Assembly: GCA_022497155.1 (NCBI GenBank)
Contig: MU385727.1
Coordinates: 558,001-622,000 of the forward strand
From: Whalleya microplaca
Lineage: Eukaryota > Ascomycota > Sordariomycetes > Xylariales > Xylariaceae
Direction of reading: 5' to 3'
Length of the DNA stretch: 64,000 bases
Positions 25,861-37,429 of the stretch are shown here, in pieces. The number at the start of each line of letters is the position of its first letter. Position 1 is the stretch's first letter. A program made the translations under genes and the position numbers. The notes beneath the pieces are model-generated. The model saw only the letters and a list, made by a program, of their open reading frames with translations, was not told where the DNA came from and did no database searches.

Positions 25861-28294
25861 GCAGGTCGAGTATGTGGACGAAGAGGCATAGGAAGGGTTC
25901 ATTGTTCAACATAGACTTCAGCGGATCGGAGTGGATGGCGAAAAGGGGCAACTCAACTTTTCTCTCTGGCTTGTGGGCGGGGCTGGGGTTGGGGGTGGGG
26001 GTCGGGGTTTAACACTGGACAACGGGTTGTCAAAAGTAGGTAGGACAATTGCATGCATTCATCATCAGGCGTTGCAAATATCACAAACACAGAGAGCTTT
26101 CGGAGTATGGTACATAAGCTCTTTGTTAGGGGGGTTCAAATCTATCTGTCTCTGGGTTCTTCATCAGCATCATCAGCGGCGGGTTGGTTGGTCACTGCTT
26201 CAACGCGGTCATATAGGTATGGGATTGATATCTATGTATTGATTTTTCAAATTGTATTTCATGTGTATGGTTACTTAAATCAGGTCTGGGTTTCTTGCCG
26301 CAGCGGCGGGATTCCAGTGGAAGATGAATGGACTTGAGATTTACATTATAGGTTGTGTTTGAATGTGGATAACGAGTTGGCGTGAATGTTCTGAATTGTA
26401 GTTGTCGGCGTCTTTGAGCTGCGCGTGTTCGAAGCTCGTCCTTGATGAGTATCGGCTAGTACGAATTTACCTACCCAAATCTCCTATACATAAGATTCGT
26501 TGCAGTTGCTATATTGTACTTGAGCGACGTTTTGACCACCGTCACATTCGGTTTCCACAGGAATACCTTCCTCAGGCGCAGACTTCTACCACACCGCCAC
26601 AGGTCCTGTCCAGAAGACCGTCTATGCATTATATTCGTCCGTTACACTCAGCCAAGGAGCTACATAACTAAAGCTATTCGCAAGCTAGGTGGTTCAAGGT
26701 TCCATCATTTTGTCGAAAAGTTTGTCCTGGTTACGCTGAGAGAGGGGAAGTTGCATACTAGGTACTTAAGTAGTATATATATATATATATATATATCAAA
26801 GGTGCTTAGGTATGCAATTACCTATCTGCCCACGGGTCGCATGCGCGATCCCTATCTTGTATTCCCTAGTCGCGTGGGTTACCTAACGGCGGTTCGCATA
26901 GGTAGTGGAGCGAAGACGTAGGTAAATGCTCGGATACTTACCTATCTTCCTCCTGTATACTAACTAGGTAATCAATCGACCTCACACGTCTATCCGGAGG
27001 CGACGTCCATCCACCGCGCGACCACCTGGTGCCGACTCTTGAGGTCGCCCCGGGTGCGTTGCACGGTGCCCCGAGAGGAGCTGGGGTTGGGATGGTGGTG
27101 ACGTCGATCGATTGCTTCCACTTGTAACTTACCGTATGTATGTACATATGGACTCGTTAGCCGAGAGCTGGCACATGCACATACCCACGCGCACCTTTTA
27201 TGACCTTCACTATCATAACCATTCCGCTGAGCTTCGTCTCTTTGCGGGCTATTATGCGGACTATGGGGGGGCTTTACTTTACCTAGCTCATGCTTGAGAC
27301 GGGTCATGAGCGCATGTATTTCTTTCTTTTTCTGCTTCTATTTCTTTCTTCCCCTTTGGGAAGGGGGCGGCTGGTAGATATTGGTGTTGGGCTGTGGGTT
27401 GTTATCCTAGCCTCTGTAGTTATGTGTTTTGGGTGTTACTACATATATCATGCGCAAGTGAGTTCCGTAAATGTATTCATGTGCTGCTGTTAATGAGCTA
27501 TGGGTAAGGTAGCTGTCATAAGGAGTTCGGCGCGGCGGTGATTCATGAGTGTGCGCAGACGCTTGATGAGTCAACGTCATGACTATATCCCAATGTACAG
27601 GAAGTTTGCAGGTTATATAGTGCAGTCATCGTTGGTGAAGGCTATACGGGATAGAGCACTGTCCCGTGATTTCATTCCGGTTGGCAGGCTGTTTGAACGA
27701 AGAGTAATGGGTGGCGATTACAAGACTTCGTAGCCCGGGCATTACATGTCGTCTAAGTACGAGTTCTAGCAAGTCATGTTAACAAATGAAAGGCGACCTT
27801 GAGTGTTCGAGTCCCCGTAGTTAACAATTCGATTATTGGGAATGTTTGTCACGTATTAATGTGGGGTGTGATTCACTGACTCGAAAGTTGAACTCCTTTG
27901 TCCTGCGGCTGTCCTTGTTATAGAGAAACCCGAGCTGAGAGTCAAAGGTCATTCGCCATATATACTCCTTTATAGTCTGGCATTGTAGATGATGGCCAGC
28001 ACAAAGGGAAAGGCTGCGACTTTGAAGGGCCGGTTCAGAACTCGTCTTGTACCCGCGTGGGTTCTATGTTTGCCAGGGACAATGCATTCACCATGAAGAG
28101 CATTATAGTACAATAGTGTTATTCCCGTTTGTCATTTATGAGTCAAAGGATTTCTCAAAGAGTCCTTCCTATAAAACCATACACATGCCACCATATCTCC
28201 CACGGATTTTCTGTCGAGACAGCAACTACATCTATCAAACCACCAAGAGAACAGAGACCAGAGACCGCATACCAAATCCTTCACCTAACCAAGT
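25861..28294. other. intergenic region
   Basis: About 2.4 kb with a TA microsatellite at 26773-26796 and G/T-rich simple sequence near 25970-26010. It probably includes the 3' UTR of the SHMT gene. I see no supported gene. Confidence 0.5.
26773..26796. repeat. TA dinucleotide microsatellite
   Basis: About twelve uninterrupted TA units. Confidence 0.9.
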
Positions 28295-28468
28295 ATGTGT
28301 CACTACGAGCAGCGCAGGGTCTTTCAGACCGCGACCAACAGCTGGGAGAAGGTCGGCGGCCTGGTCCGAAAAATCTGCGACAAGGCTGCGAAGAAAGGAT
28401 TTGGATCATGTCACCGGCTGTACCAGGTCAAGTACATCGACGTCACTCCCGCAGACTCTGAAGTATAG
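28295..28468 (+). CDS. 57-aa conserved-type small protein (MCxYEQ start)
   Basis: Short intact ORF. It starts MCHYEQRRVF, continues SWEKVGGLVRKICDKAAKKG and ends IDVTPADSEV. The opening matches a common group of tiny ascomycete proteins that begin MC[YFH][YF]E and hold paired cysteines in a basic core; their function is unknown. Codons are clean and G/C-ending, unlike the AT-rich surroundings. A CTAAC-like element lies just before the ATG, so an upstream non-coding exon is possible. The family link is from pattern memory and the ORF is short, so confidence is moderate. Confidence 0.5.
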   Translation: MCHYEQRRVFQTATNSWEKVGGLVRKICDKAAKKGFGSCHRLYQVKYIDVTPADSEV

Positions 28469-29131
28469 CCTCAGATGGTCCTGTTTGTGATGACACGAGG
28501 TTGGGGTCGCGAACGAAGTTGTCATATCAATGTTTATGATAAACCCTTTTCAACACCCCGAATTCACAAAAGTCTTTTGATGCAAGTGACCAGTACATCA
28601 TTCTACAAATACATTGTTCAGGTTTAAAATACTTGTTCTTTGTAGCTGCTGAAACTTGTTCAGAATATGTTTGGCTCTCGCTCCTGAGTGTACGGAGCGT
28701 TAATGGACCCGTCACCAGAAGCAGAGTACTAACCAATTCTACAGCATAGTACAATATCCTACGATATACTAAGGAGTGAATTCAACTTAAACTGACAAGT
28801 GAATATCATAATAGACATCATGTCGAGTACAAGGGCTCACTAAATTCACGTATTCATACCCCCCGTACTGAATATATCTACCAACATTTGTACTACCTCA
28901 CAAACTTATGCAAGGAACATCCTCAGACTCCATTAGGGAGAACATATTATCAAGAGCTCATTATTAGCTGGAAAAGTTTATTATGTCAATGTTTATCATG
29001 CTTACTGTTGATAGATTTGAAAATAGGGGTAAAGAGTGCTGTTAAATTATCACTACAATACTAATCTAATACATCTAGACAAGTTATATGCTCACCCGAA
29101 ATTGCATCCACCAATATGCACGTACAGTACT
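28469..29131. other. AT-rich intergenic region
   Basis: About 0.66 kb; nothing recognisable. Confidence 0.5.
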
Positions 29132-29884
29132 TCATAGAATGACTGTTGCAGAGCTCATCCAAGTGGCAAATGCAACTTCGTCATCCACAAGCCGGTGCCA
29201 ATTTGGGTCCTCTCCCAGCATTGTTACCAGCAGCGCGTATGACGCATCAGCATCCATACCGCCGTCAACAACAACGGTAACAAGCTGATTCCAACTCTCG
29301 AAATGCTTAAGTACAAGTCGCATGTGCTCCTTGTAATGCGCGGCTTGCATATTAAACTTAGCAATGTCATCGTTACCCCGAGCGCGTTGCAGATAGCGGG
29401 CTTCGGCAACCTCTATGGGACAAGCGATGTGAATGGCCAGCATAAAATGGACTGGGAGAAACTGTCGAGCCTTCATAATATGGCCAAGCTCCCTGGGAAA
29501 GCCGTCAAGCAGGATGCCTCTGCAGGGACTAGTCCTAGCAACCACCTCTATCCTTCGCGCGAGCACTGGGAAGGCGAGATAAGGGGGGACAACTTGTCCG
29601 CGTTGAAGGTACATGTAGATATTGAGTTCCCTAGAAGGATACAGTGGGACAAGGTCTTCCGGAATCGGTTCACCCTGCGCAGCGAGCTCGTTGATGTCCT
29701 CTGACTCCTCTGGCATTGGGGTGCGGCACTGATCACGTAGCAGGTCGTCTACGGATAAGTGGTAGAGGTTGTAATCTTCAGCGAGTCGAGCCCCTAGGGT
29801 GCTTTTCCCACTGCCCGTTATTCCCAGTAGGGAAATAACAGGGAAACGCTCAACGTCTTTCTCCACTGTTGAATTCATCTCCAT
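29132..29884 (-). CDS. adenylate-kinase-like P-loop nucleotide kinase
   Basis: Single-exon gene, 250 aa. The N-terminal P-loop ISLLGITGSGKSTLGARLAE is followed by a strand and helix NLYHLSVDDLLRDQ as in adenylate/UMP-CMP kinases. The second nucleotide-monophosphate motif GILLDGFPRELGHIMKA is well preserved. The later R-x-D-D-x-x-x-R lid motif is altered to ARGNDDIAKFN, with Asn/Phe where the second arginine is normally found, so activity or specificity may differ. An insertion around EESEDINELAAQGEPIPEDL is unlike canonical adenylate kinases. The likely reaction is phosphate transfer from ATP to an NMP, probably in the cytosol as no targeting peptide is seen. It is probably one of the divergent fungal paralogues rather than the housekeeping enzyme. 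Confidence 0.75.
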   Translation of the reverse strand: MEMNSTVEKDVERFPVISLLGITGSGKSTLGARLAEDYNLYHLSVDDLLRDQCRTPMPEESEDINELAAQGEPIPEDLVPLYPSRELNIYMYLQRGQVVPPYLAFPVLARRIEVVARTSPCRGILLDGFPRELGHIMKARQFLPVHFMLAIHIACPIEVAEARYLQRARGNDDIAKFNMQAAHYKEHMRLVLKHFESWNQLVTVVVDGGMDADASYALLVTMLGEDPNWHRLVDDEVAFATWMSSATVIL

Positions 29885-31061
29885 TGTTGAACTGTTAATA
29901 GTCTTAGTATCAGTAAGATGATAAGAGAGTTGAAGGAGTTGTGTCTGTTTCTGTGAGTTGCTGTGAGTTGCTGTTAGTTGCTTGGGTAAGGTCAGATAAG
30001 TTTCAAAGTCGCTGGCATTTAAAGAGTTTGCGTTGCTCGCAAAACGTGGCTAAAGATGCTGTACAGTTATAGGTGTCATTCAACATTGCGAAAATTACGA
30101 TGTTTGTAGACAAGGTCATTAGTTGCGAACAATCCACAACTCCTTTCAGACAATAGAGGAGGCAGTTCCATCTTCGTAAACGTTGTTCAAATTCTTCGTG
30201 GAATACAGTAGGTGCTCTTTCCCAGCTAATTGTCTATCAATGTCCTACAGTAAAGGGCGAATACAGCCATAATTATCATAGTAGGATATTGCTCATGGTG
30301 CATTCGAAGCTCTGAAAGTTGCCCCATCTAATTACTCATCAAAAGGGTACATAAGTATGTAGGGCATATTAATGGCAGATCATATATGAAAGAACTCACA
30401 CCCACGTGTCAAACTATGTTTATCCACCAAGGCCTCGTCAGACACCTTGACTAAATATCTTAAGTCAGAGGCTAACATAACAAGTGTGGCCACGGGAGAA
30501 GACGAAACTCCAAAAGGGCGAACATTACATTGACTGAGCGCACCAACCGCAGTAGGGCGCCCAAACTGGAATAGGCCACGGATATTTTCCCTGTTGGTCG
30601 TGTTACAGAGCTGACAAGTTGAATGGCGTGGCATGTTACTCCAGATAGAGTTCAACGGTCGGACACCTGCAGCGTATCATGAGTCTGGCTCTCAAAGCAT
30701 TGCTCTGAACTATTCGTTTGCATTTTGTCAGACTCTTGTGCGACTTGACGCTTTTCTTAGCGCTATTGATGTGCCATCTCGTTGGATAAGATCGAGATGA
30801 AGTCGGCGCTAGTGGCATTTACACTCTACATAGGCAGGTAAAGGGGGTGGATCTGGAAGCTATGTCCTTCCTTTGGATGCCTTAAGGTAGGCATGGCTGA
30901 AGAGCTCGACCTGCTTTGTATTGCGTATAACTTCCGTAGAGGCCCAATGCGTTCTGTCATCATCAGCGTTTCCCCCCTCATCACACTTTATCGTCCCGAA
31001 GCTCTACCATGATATTCTAGTTTTTGTCTTTAGTTGGTTACTGTCTCCCATTACTATCAAA
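29885..31061. other. intergenic region
   Basis: About 1.2 kb between divergently transcribed genes. A minus-strand reading frame of about 84 codons from 30634 to 30380 lacks family motifs and is not called. Nothing else is recognised. Confidence 0.45.
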
Positions 31062-31775
31062 ATGCGCTGCCTCATATACTTAGCTGTATTGTTGAGCACG
31101 GCTAGGGCCGCTCCTTTCGAGCTGATCTCTAAACGCTCTCTTGCTGATCATGAATGGGCGCCTAATAAGGACGGCTGTCCAGCACTCCTAGAAGAAGGCG
31201 AATTCGAATTTCCACACTACATCACGCACATATCTCAGAGCGAGCCAGACAAGGCCTTCGGTCCTCAGTACAAGGCCAACTTTACGCCCAACGATATCTC
31301 AACTATCTTCAACTTCGACATCCCTCTAGAACGTGAAGATGCCAACTGCACCATGCAATTCATATTTCCTCGCCGGAAGCCTTGGAAGACTTCTCGCTAC
31401 TCCTACCAGGGCAATGGCACATTCTTCTTCACTGGCTATGATGCCGGGAGCTGCCCTGGTCCCAATACTACATTCAACAACCAGCCGGAGCTTGGGTCAT
31501 TCCCGCCGTTTCCTCCGATCCATCTAGAGCCTGGTTACGCGTATACCATCGACATTGGACCTTGCTTCGTTGGTGCTGGGACTTGCGTCGCTGGAGGTGA
31601 GTTTACGGCTGATTCGGTGTGAGAAAAGGGGCCATGGGCTAATCGTGTAACAGTGACATCGACGAATGACACGTATTTTGAGTTCTTCCAGGACTCAAGC
31701 AACTGCCCTATCGGGTTGTACAACACATACAGCTATGGCGAGCCTTGTCCGCCAGAGTACTGCCCTCCAGTGTGA
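31062..31775 (+). CDS. secreted But2-domain-like protein
   Basis: Exons 31062-31596 and 31654-31775 (57-nt intron, phase 1) encode 218 aa. A signal peptide is clear (MRCLIYLAVLLSTARAAPFE). The mature protein has CPALLEEGEFEFPHYITHIS and a beta-rich core with ISTIFNFDIPLEREDANCTM, then FPPIHLEPGYAYTIDIGPCF and ends CPPEYCPPV. This resembles the fungal But2 C-terminal domain, a beta-sandwich common in secreted and cell-wall-associated ascomycete proteins of unknown role. Eight or more cysteines and several N-glycosylation sequons fit an extracellular location. Two in-frame ATGs lie upstream, but only the ATG at 31062 gives a signal peptide directly. Confidence 0.72.
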
Positions 31776-32730
31776 TGAATATCCTCAAAAGTTATCAACC
31801 ACACCTGTAGAGGAAATTCAACATAGTGCAGTGAGAATGTCCGAAGAAGAGCTTTAGCAAAGGCTAGAGCACCGAGAATGTTGTGTTTAAGCGAAGATCG
31901 GCTCACGCCGATCTGAGGAAATGTCCTGGGCTAAATACTTAAGTAATGATAATGAAGTAACGATAAGTCACGGGGCTTAACTTGTAATACACCAATGCTG
32001 AGATATCAGGTCACACGCCTTTTGTTCAATGCATCATCCCGCATATATGTCGTTATCTTTCCTCGCCCTGGAGATGTGAAGTGTGTGCAAATTGACCAGT
32101 CAAATTTCTGCCAATAATAACCAAAGGGGGAAGCTGAGAACGAGGTAGCGCGGAGGTTGGAGTCTGACATTTTGACAAGGTCCTAGATCTCTTGAACATC
32201 TAGTGAGGCTGCAGGGTTGATTGTGATCTTTTAGTTGCTTGCTAGTCCTGTCCTACGCAGAGCCTTCAGTCCTATTATCGCAAATGTCGTTTGCTGAAAT
32301 CTTACTGGCTCAAGCCGTATGCATGCGGTCCCGACCCTAGCACCAACAGCAAAGTGATGACCCCTGCTTGCATTTGCACATTGAACCAGGTCCGCCACCA
32401 CCAACATGTGCAGATCCCTCCCTGGGAGCTCGGTGACACAGAGCTGGGGTGAGCAAACATGCAGGCTATTTATGACTGTATGCCGCACCAGGATCTTCCT
32501 CAAGGCTCTGACTTCAAGATTTCAATATAGTCTTTGTCATCGTTGAAACCACAATCGTCAACAATCGCTGTTATACCCAAATGCTTATTTACCATATCAT
32601 CACTCAGGAAGGACTCGGGAAGGGACCTGGAGATCTCCTGTGGCAAATGTAGTCCTTGCCTATCAGTTGCGAATAACCATCTGCCATTCAGAGCGCTTGC
32701 GAGAGCGCCTGAAATATAATTGGGATAATA
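31776..32730. other. intergenic region
   Basis: About 0.95 kb; no ORF with coding character. It probably contains the terminator of the But2-like gene and the promoter of the next one. Confidence 0.45.
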
Positions 32731-34022
32731 ATGAAGGCGGTTCGGTACATTTGGGCCTTCATCCTAAACGGTATGTGCTAACGCTTCGTCGGGAGGGATC
32801 GGCTGTTCCTTGAACTCGATATGCTTACATTGCTGTAGCTAGATTCGCAATCACACAATCATGCGGCGACATAACCATCTCCTCCGAGCACGATGTGGAT
32901 GCCATAAAGACATGTCCTATAATTACCGGGGACATTGTTATCACGACAGAGGCCGCAGGTCGGATCGAGCTAGACGGCGTTGAATCAGTCGGCGGCAGTA
33001 TAAATGTGACAGGTTCCCAGATCAGCTCCTTTAGCGCACCTTCATTGAAATCGGTGACAAAAGATATCCTATTCTATGACCTGAGCGATGTGCAGGATAT
33101 CTCATTGCCACGGCTCAATTTCATTGGCGGCCAATTTGACTTTGTAGCGCTCTCATCACTGTCAAGCCTCAATATCTCTGGATTCAACGACACTTCTCAC
33201 CTCAAACAGTTCACACTGCAAGATGCCCCGAAGTTGAGGCAGGTTTCGATATACACGCCTACGATCGAAAAGCTTATTATCATAGGCCGAGGCTCTCTTG
33301 AAGTCGGACTCAAGGTTGATGCTAGCATCCCAAAGTCCTTCGGCGTTTCGACCATCGGAGGCTGTAGTAGCCTTTCCGGATTCTTCAACTCAACCACCAT
33401 CGACAACTTCACTCTCATAGGGAATAACTTCACCGAGCTCGATTTAAGCGGCCTTCGTATCAACGATGCGATGCGCATTGTTGACAATCCAGCTCTCGAG
33501 AAAGTTCTGCTGCCAAATCCTAGTTCTCTCCAAGATTCACAACTCCCCCCAACCGGTCCGGATGCGCCCCAGTGGAAACATGCCGAGATCAGCGGCAACC
33601 CTCGACTAGACAGCAAAAATATCCTAATGCAATCAACGTCAAACTTCTGGGCCTGGGGAGCTCAGAATGTCTCTACTCTTATATTCCAAGGAGTTTTCCA
33701 CTCGGATTTCTTGTAAGCGATTCTGTACCAATTCTTTGTGTGTATAGAAGGCTGATGTCAGTTGAGTTACTGGCAGCAGACCCCCAAGGGGAAGTATCCA
33801 GACACGAGCCTCGTATATACCACCGATCAGTTCAGTGTGAACTCGACGGATATGCTCTTCGACTGCGAATTTCTGAACGCTATGCGGTACCAAGGACTCT
33901 TCAAAAAAGATTATTCATGCCAGGGAAGGAGTCTTCGAAGCTCATCCCCTGTCCGGCGGATATCCTACTACACACTTCTCGTAGGGTTAGGCCTATTCCT
34001 TTGGGCTTTCTTTCTTCAGTAA
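32731..34022 (+). CDS. ECM33/receptor-L-domain-like surface protein with broken frame
   Basis: Exon 1 32731-32770 (signal peptide MKAVRYIWAFILN), intron 32771-32838, exon 2 32839-33712. It encodes repeated beta-helix strands of the receptor-L-domain type seen in ECM33/Sps2 wall proteins: CGDITISSEHDVDAIKTCPI, GDIVITTEAAGRIELDGVES, and later LDLSGLRINDAMRIVDNPAL. Many N-glycosylation sequons are present. The last block, 33762-34022, reads LSYWQQTPKGKYPD, a CEFL..YSCQG cysteine pair and a C-terminal hydrophobic helix YYTLLVGLGLFLWAFFL fitting a GPI or membrane anchor. The only good intron between them (33713-33761, GTAAGC..TCAG) leaves this block one base out of frame and yields an immediate TGA at 33763. 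The gene therefore either makes a truncated, unanchored protein or is a recent pseudogene. Confidence 0.68.
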
Positions 34023-34525
34023 TTATATAGCGACGCATGTTGAATACTAGAATGGGGCCGGGCGGTAAATTGTGTTTTGATGGTTAGCGATCTGCCTCGA
34101 CTTGCGCGGTGGTGGTACTTGTGTGAAGCTTCTGAATGAATTATGATGCTTAGAAATTATCTCTTCTGCCCCCTTGACGAGTTCAATGATAATGAGAGGT
34201 TATTAGAGACAAATTGAGTATTTTCAATCATGAAGTAGCCAACACAGGTTCATTGTAGTTGATATTTCGTGGACAGCCAAGACGATTGTCAGCCATCGAC
34301 AAAAAGCCACATTACCTACTCCACATTGCTGACTACCTACATACATAGCCACTCTCGCATCATTCTTACTGATCGGTAGCATCAGCGAGTGCACCGCCAT
34401 CGTCAACCTGGCTGCCTGGACATAATTCTATAAGAAGGCAATCCCCTTCTACCCATGCCTTGTTTTTGCACGCCATACTGACCATCAATACTCTGACTCG
34501 GTATACACAAAAGTGCGCCTACACA
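34023..34525. other. intergenic region
   Basis: About 0.5 kb, AT-rich; promoter region of the small gene at 34526. Nothing else is recognised. Confidence 0.45.
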
Positions 34526-34759
34526 ATGTCCTTCTCTTCCATCAAGCAAAAGTACGTCGAGCGCAGGCAGCAGAAAGAGGTAGCTAAGAAGGTTTCATTC
34601 TACGAGAAAACATACGGCTTTGTCCCCAGCAACGTCATGTCGGAGGCGGAATGGCGAGATGCGAGGGAGCGCGCGCCGAAGACGAGAGTCCCCTTCAAAG
34701 CGCGACCTTGGCATCTCGGAGCTGGCGGGGCTGGGTCCGGAGTCACCGGACTCTTTTAG
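34526..34759 (+). CDS. small basic hypothetical protein, 77 aa
   Basis: Intact single-exon ORF MSFSSIKQKYVERRQQKEVA... ending GAGGAGSGVTGLF. The first half is a charged amphipathic helix with a possible short coiled coil; the second half has EAEWRDARERAPKTRVPFKA followed by a glycine-rich end. There is no signal peptide or membrane helix. The composition and third-position GC are unlike the flanks and support coding. I do not recognise a functional family. Confidence 0.6.
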   Translation: MSFSSIKQKYVERRQQKEVAKKVSFYEKTYGFVPSNVMSEAEWRDARERAPKTRVPFKARPWHLGAGGAGSGVTGLF

Positions 34760-36482
34760 CCTAGCTCGTTAACAACGGTTGGGAGGTCGTTTCTAGCCAA
34801 CACCTTTATTATTAATATTGTCATACTGTAGTATTATGTGTATGCCTACTTATCACCGGGAATATTTCCAGTATGTACGCCTCGGATGATTTCCCAGGCT
34901 CCCCGCGACTTGCCTCCACTGATTATATCTTGGACTACCGGCACGAGACTAGTTTCTGACAGCGTGCATTGATCTGCATGTGCGTTAGATACAAGTTGGG
35001 AGGAAACGAAATGAGATCCGGCCTGTCGGTACTATTGACGAGGGGCGATGGATATGGAGACATGGAATTGATGATGGTATGACGGCCGATGTTACTTGCG
35101 TATGTGTATGGTACGTGTTAGTCAAAGTAAAGTGATCGGACTGAAGGATATTGTAATTGATAAGATCGCCACCTCAATACTTTATCCTGATGACGTTTGA
35201 TGTAACTGCATCCAGGCAAAGAACTCTCAATTCTAAGTTTCACTTGGAAGCTGGATAGTTTAAACCAAGAACTAATGGATGCTACATCATGACCGTCAAG
35301 TAGTGCTCACTTTCAATTCGATCCGACTAAGCTAGCCGAGCGGCCATTTTAATCCTACGAAGCCAAAGATGATCGTAACCTTCCGCAGGTCAATTACCCC
35401 ATATACTCAAACCCATTCGATAGGGTCTGCTTACCCCTTGAGTCGTCCAAACGATTCTAACAGTCGTAGTATATTGTAAGCTGGTCGGAAGGCTATTGTA
35501 AGTCCTTGAAGTCAGTAATACTCTTTCCATAGAGTTGCATGAGCAACTCTGACTCTTAAGACTGAGTCTATGGTTTCTCAACTAACTTCAGATCATACAT
35601 TACCAGATGATCCCGCCCGTGAATCTAGGAGCAGGGCCAGACGTGATTCCAGATGCTACTCGCGACGACTATCATGTTAACAGTATACCTGATTCTATTA
35701 TTGTTGAAGTCTACGAAAATTGCAGTTTGAGTGTTATCTTGTTGCTCGTCTCACGGATAGTCTCATCATTGATAGGTGTCCAGCCGCTGTCGACATGCTG
35801 CATTTACAGATTCATACCCACTACCTAGGTCGATCGTATACCTGTTATCTTTACACATCCCACATACTCCAGGTCGACGCCTACCTTCGTCTATAAGAGT
35901 ATCTTCAGCTAGTAGAGTCGTGGTAGGGCTTGGCTGTGGTGAGACCTCATTGTAGGTCAACTGCCGAGTCTCCCGGACGGTGGGATCGCAGGGTTATCTA
36001 CGCCAGCCACCTTCTCAATCTCGATATGACCTGCTTCCACTCCCTGACGGACGTGATGGTAGTGCGTTACGATATGGCGTTTCTACTTGTTCACACTTGT
36101 CTTATGTGGCACCCAGCTAGATCCAAGAAACAAAGTAAAAGGAGGCAAAGGCTATCTAGTTATTACAAACTTACTGCGCATATCAATATAGAACCATCAC
36201 ATATGCACATGATTCACACATAGCAAAGACATGGAAACGAAAAAAGAATTGATGCAACGCATTGGATTTCATGCCACCGCAGCCAGCGGCCAGGGACACG
36301 ACCCTAGAGGACTTGACTTCACACAACGGGGATATCGCGCCAATGTTGCACACTGCGGAATATCCTAATTGCTACCGATTCGACGATAAAGGAGGTTATG
36401 TCGGTGGTCTATTGCAACCTCCACCTAGACATACTCCATCTCCAGCCATCATCTGCGAAACGGAACTCCTACCCATTTGACT
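34760..36482. other. intergenic region
   Basis: About 1.7 kb without a convincing gene. A 69-codon frame beginning ATG at 36271 and ending at 36480 (MPPQPAARDTTLEDLTSHNG...) has mild coding character and could be a gene fragment; I do not call it. Otherwise nothing is recognised. Confidence 0.4.
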
Positions 36483-36950
36483 TCAAGGTTTAAGCCATTT
36501 TTTTGAGTAGGGCATATGTAGATTCGCAAGCTCTCTTTCCTTAGCCTCTCTCTCGGCTGTTGCCTTTGCCCCGGAATCCTGGGACGGAACAGGCTCCATG
36601 TAGCCAAGACGTGGTGGGGGGTCATCATTTGATGGACCGGCCTGCTCGTTATCGTCCGATATCCCATCAAAATCCTCCTCGGGTTCAGGTGAGGTGCCAG
36701 CAGCCTGTTTCCCTTTGTTCTTGTCGAGTTTTCGAAAGTATTCTTCTCGTCCCTCTGGGAAACAGAAAATGACATACTTCCCGGGCCACGTATCTTCCAG
36801 TCCTCCTGTATGTAATCCGTCTGGGAGGTATCGATAATGAGGCCAGCAGGCGGCCGATCCGCGTTTACCCGCTTCGAGAGAAGGTATTCCCTTCCTGAAC
36901 CACCAGTCCACCGATGCCGGTGTTTTGCTTCGGTCGTTTACCAATGACAT
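36483..36950 (-). CDS. hypothetical protein, 155 aa
   Basis: Intact single-exon ORF starting MSLVNDRSKTPASVDWWFRK. The first half has several Trp, Tyr and Gly residues, including GLEDTWPGKYVIFCFPEGRE; the second half is acidic and Pro-rich with PEPEEDFDGISDDNEQAGPS, then a charged helix EREAKERELANLHMP. There is no signal peptide. It lies just downstream of a decayed zinc-finger gene on the same strand, so it may be an independent small gene or a surviving fragment of a larger locus. No family is recognised. Confidence 0.45.
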   Translation of the reverse strand: MSLVNDRSKTPASVDWWFRKGIPSLEAGKRGSAACWPHYRYLPDGLHTGGLEDTWPGKYVIFCFPEGREEYFRKLDKNKGKQAAGTSPEPEEDFDGISDDNEQAGPSNDDPPPRLGYMEPVPSQDSGAKATAEREAKERELANLHMPYSKKWLKP

Positions 36951-37429
36951 GGTACGAGGACTTGAGAAAACGGAGAAGGAATTTATATGAAAAGATACAG
37001 AGGATGCTTCCCAGGCGGTTCAATGTCTTCAGTTAGTTGAGCGAAGCCATCGGACATACCATACACCTCCCTGAGCTTCTCTCCTTTCGGCACACGCATA
37101 GACATCGTGGTTGATTGCCTGATACATGCCTTTGACTTTCTCGTCGCTAATGAGGTCCAAGTGCATAAGTCTAGGTACGGCTACCCTCCCAGTCGGACCA
37201 TAGAGTTGGGGGTTTGGGTGCCATGATGCTCTACCTTTAGCATGTCGATGCCCAAACTTTGTGCTCTCGTAATGAGAGGGCAAAGCCAAACTAACATAGG
37301 AGATGGCTCGCTTGTAGATTTGGCGTATGAATATATATATTGTGGTGATGATCTGCATTGGGGAATGTCTTCTCTTGTGGTGTCGGGTTGATAATAGATC
37401 GTCTTGATGTGGTAAATGCATCGCTTTTG
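36951..37429. other. short region between hypothetical gene and zinc-finger relic
   Basis: Minus-strand frames here (up to 137 codons, 37029-37442) may be the decayed continuation of the zinc-finger pseudogene, but no motif confirms it. Confidence 0.35.

Noticed and set aside
30380..30634. Minus-strand ORF of about 84 codons
   Set aside because: No family motif, non-coding-like composition and no splice partner found; left as intergenic.
36271..36480. 69-codon + strand ORF
   Set aside because: Some coding character, but short, unsupported by motifs and ending 3 bases from a convergent ORF.
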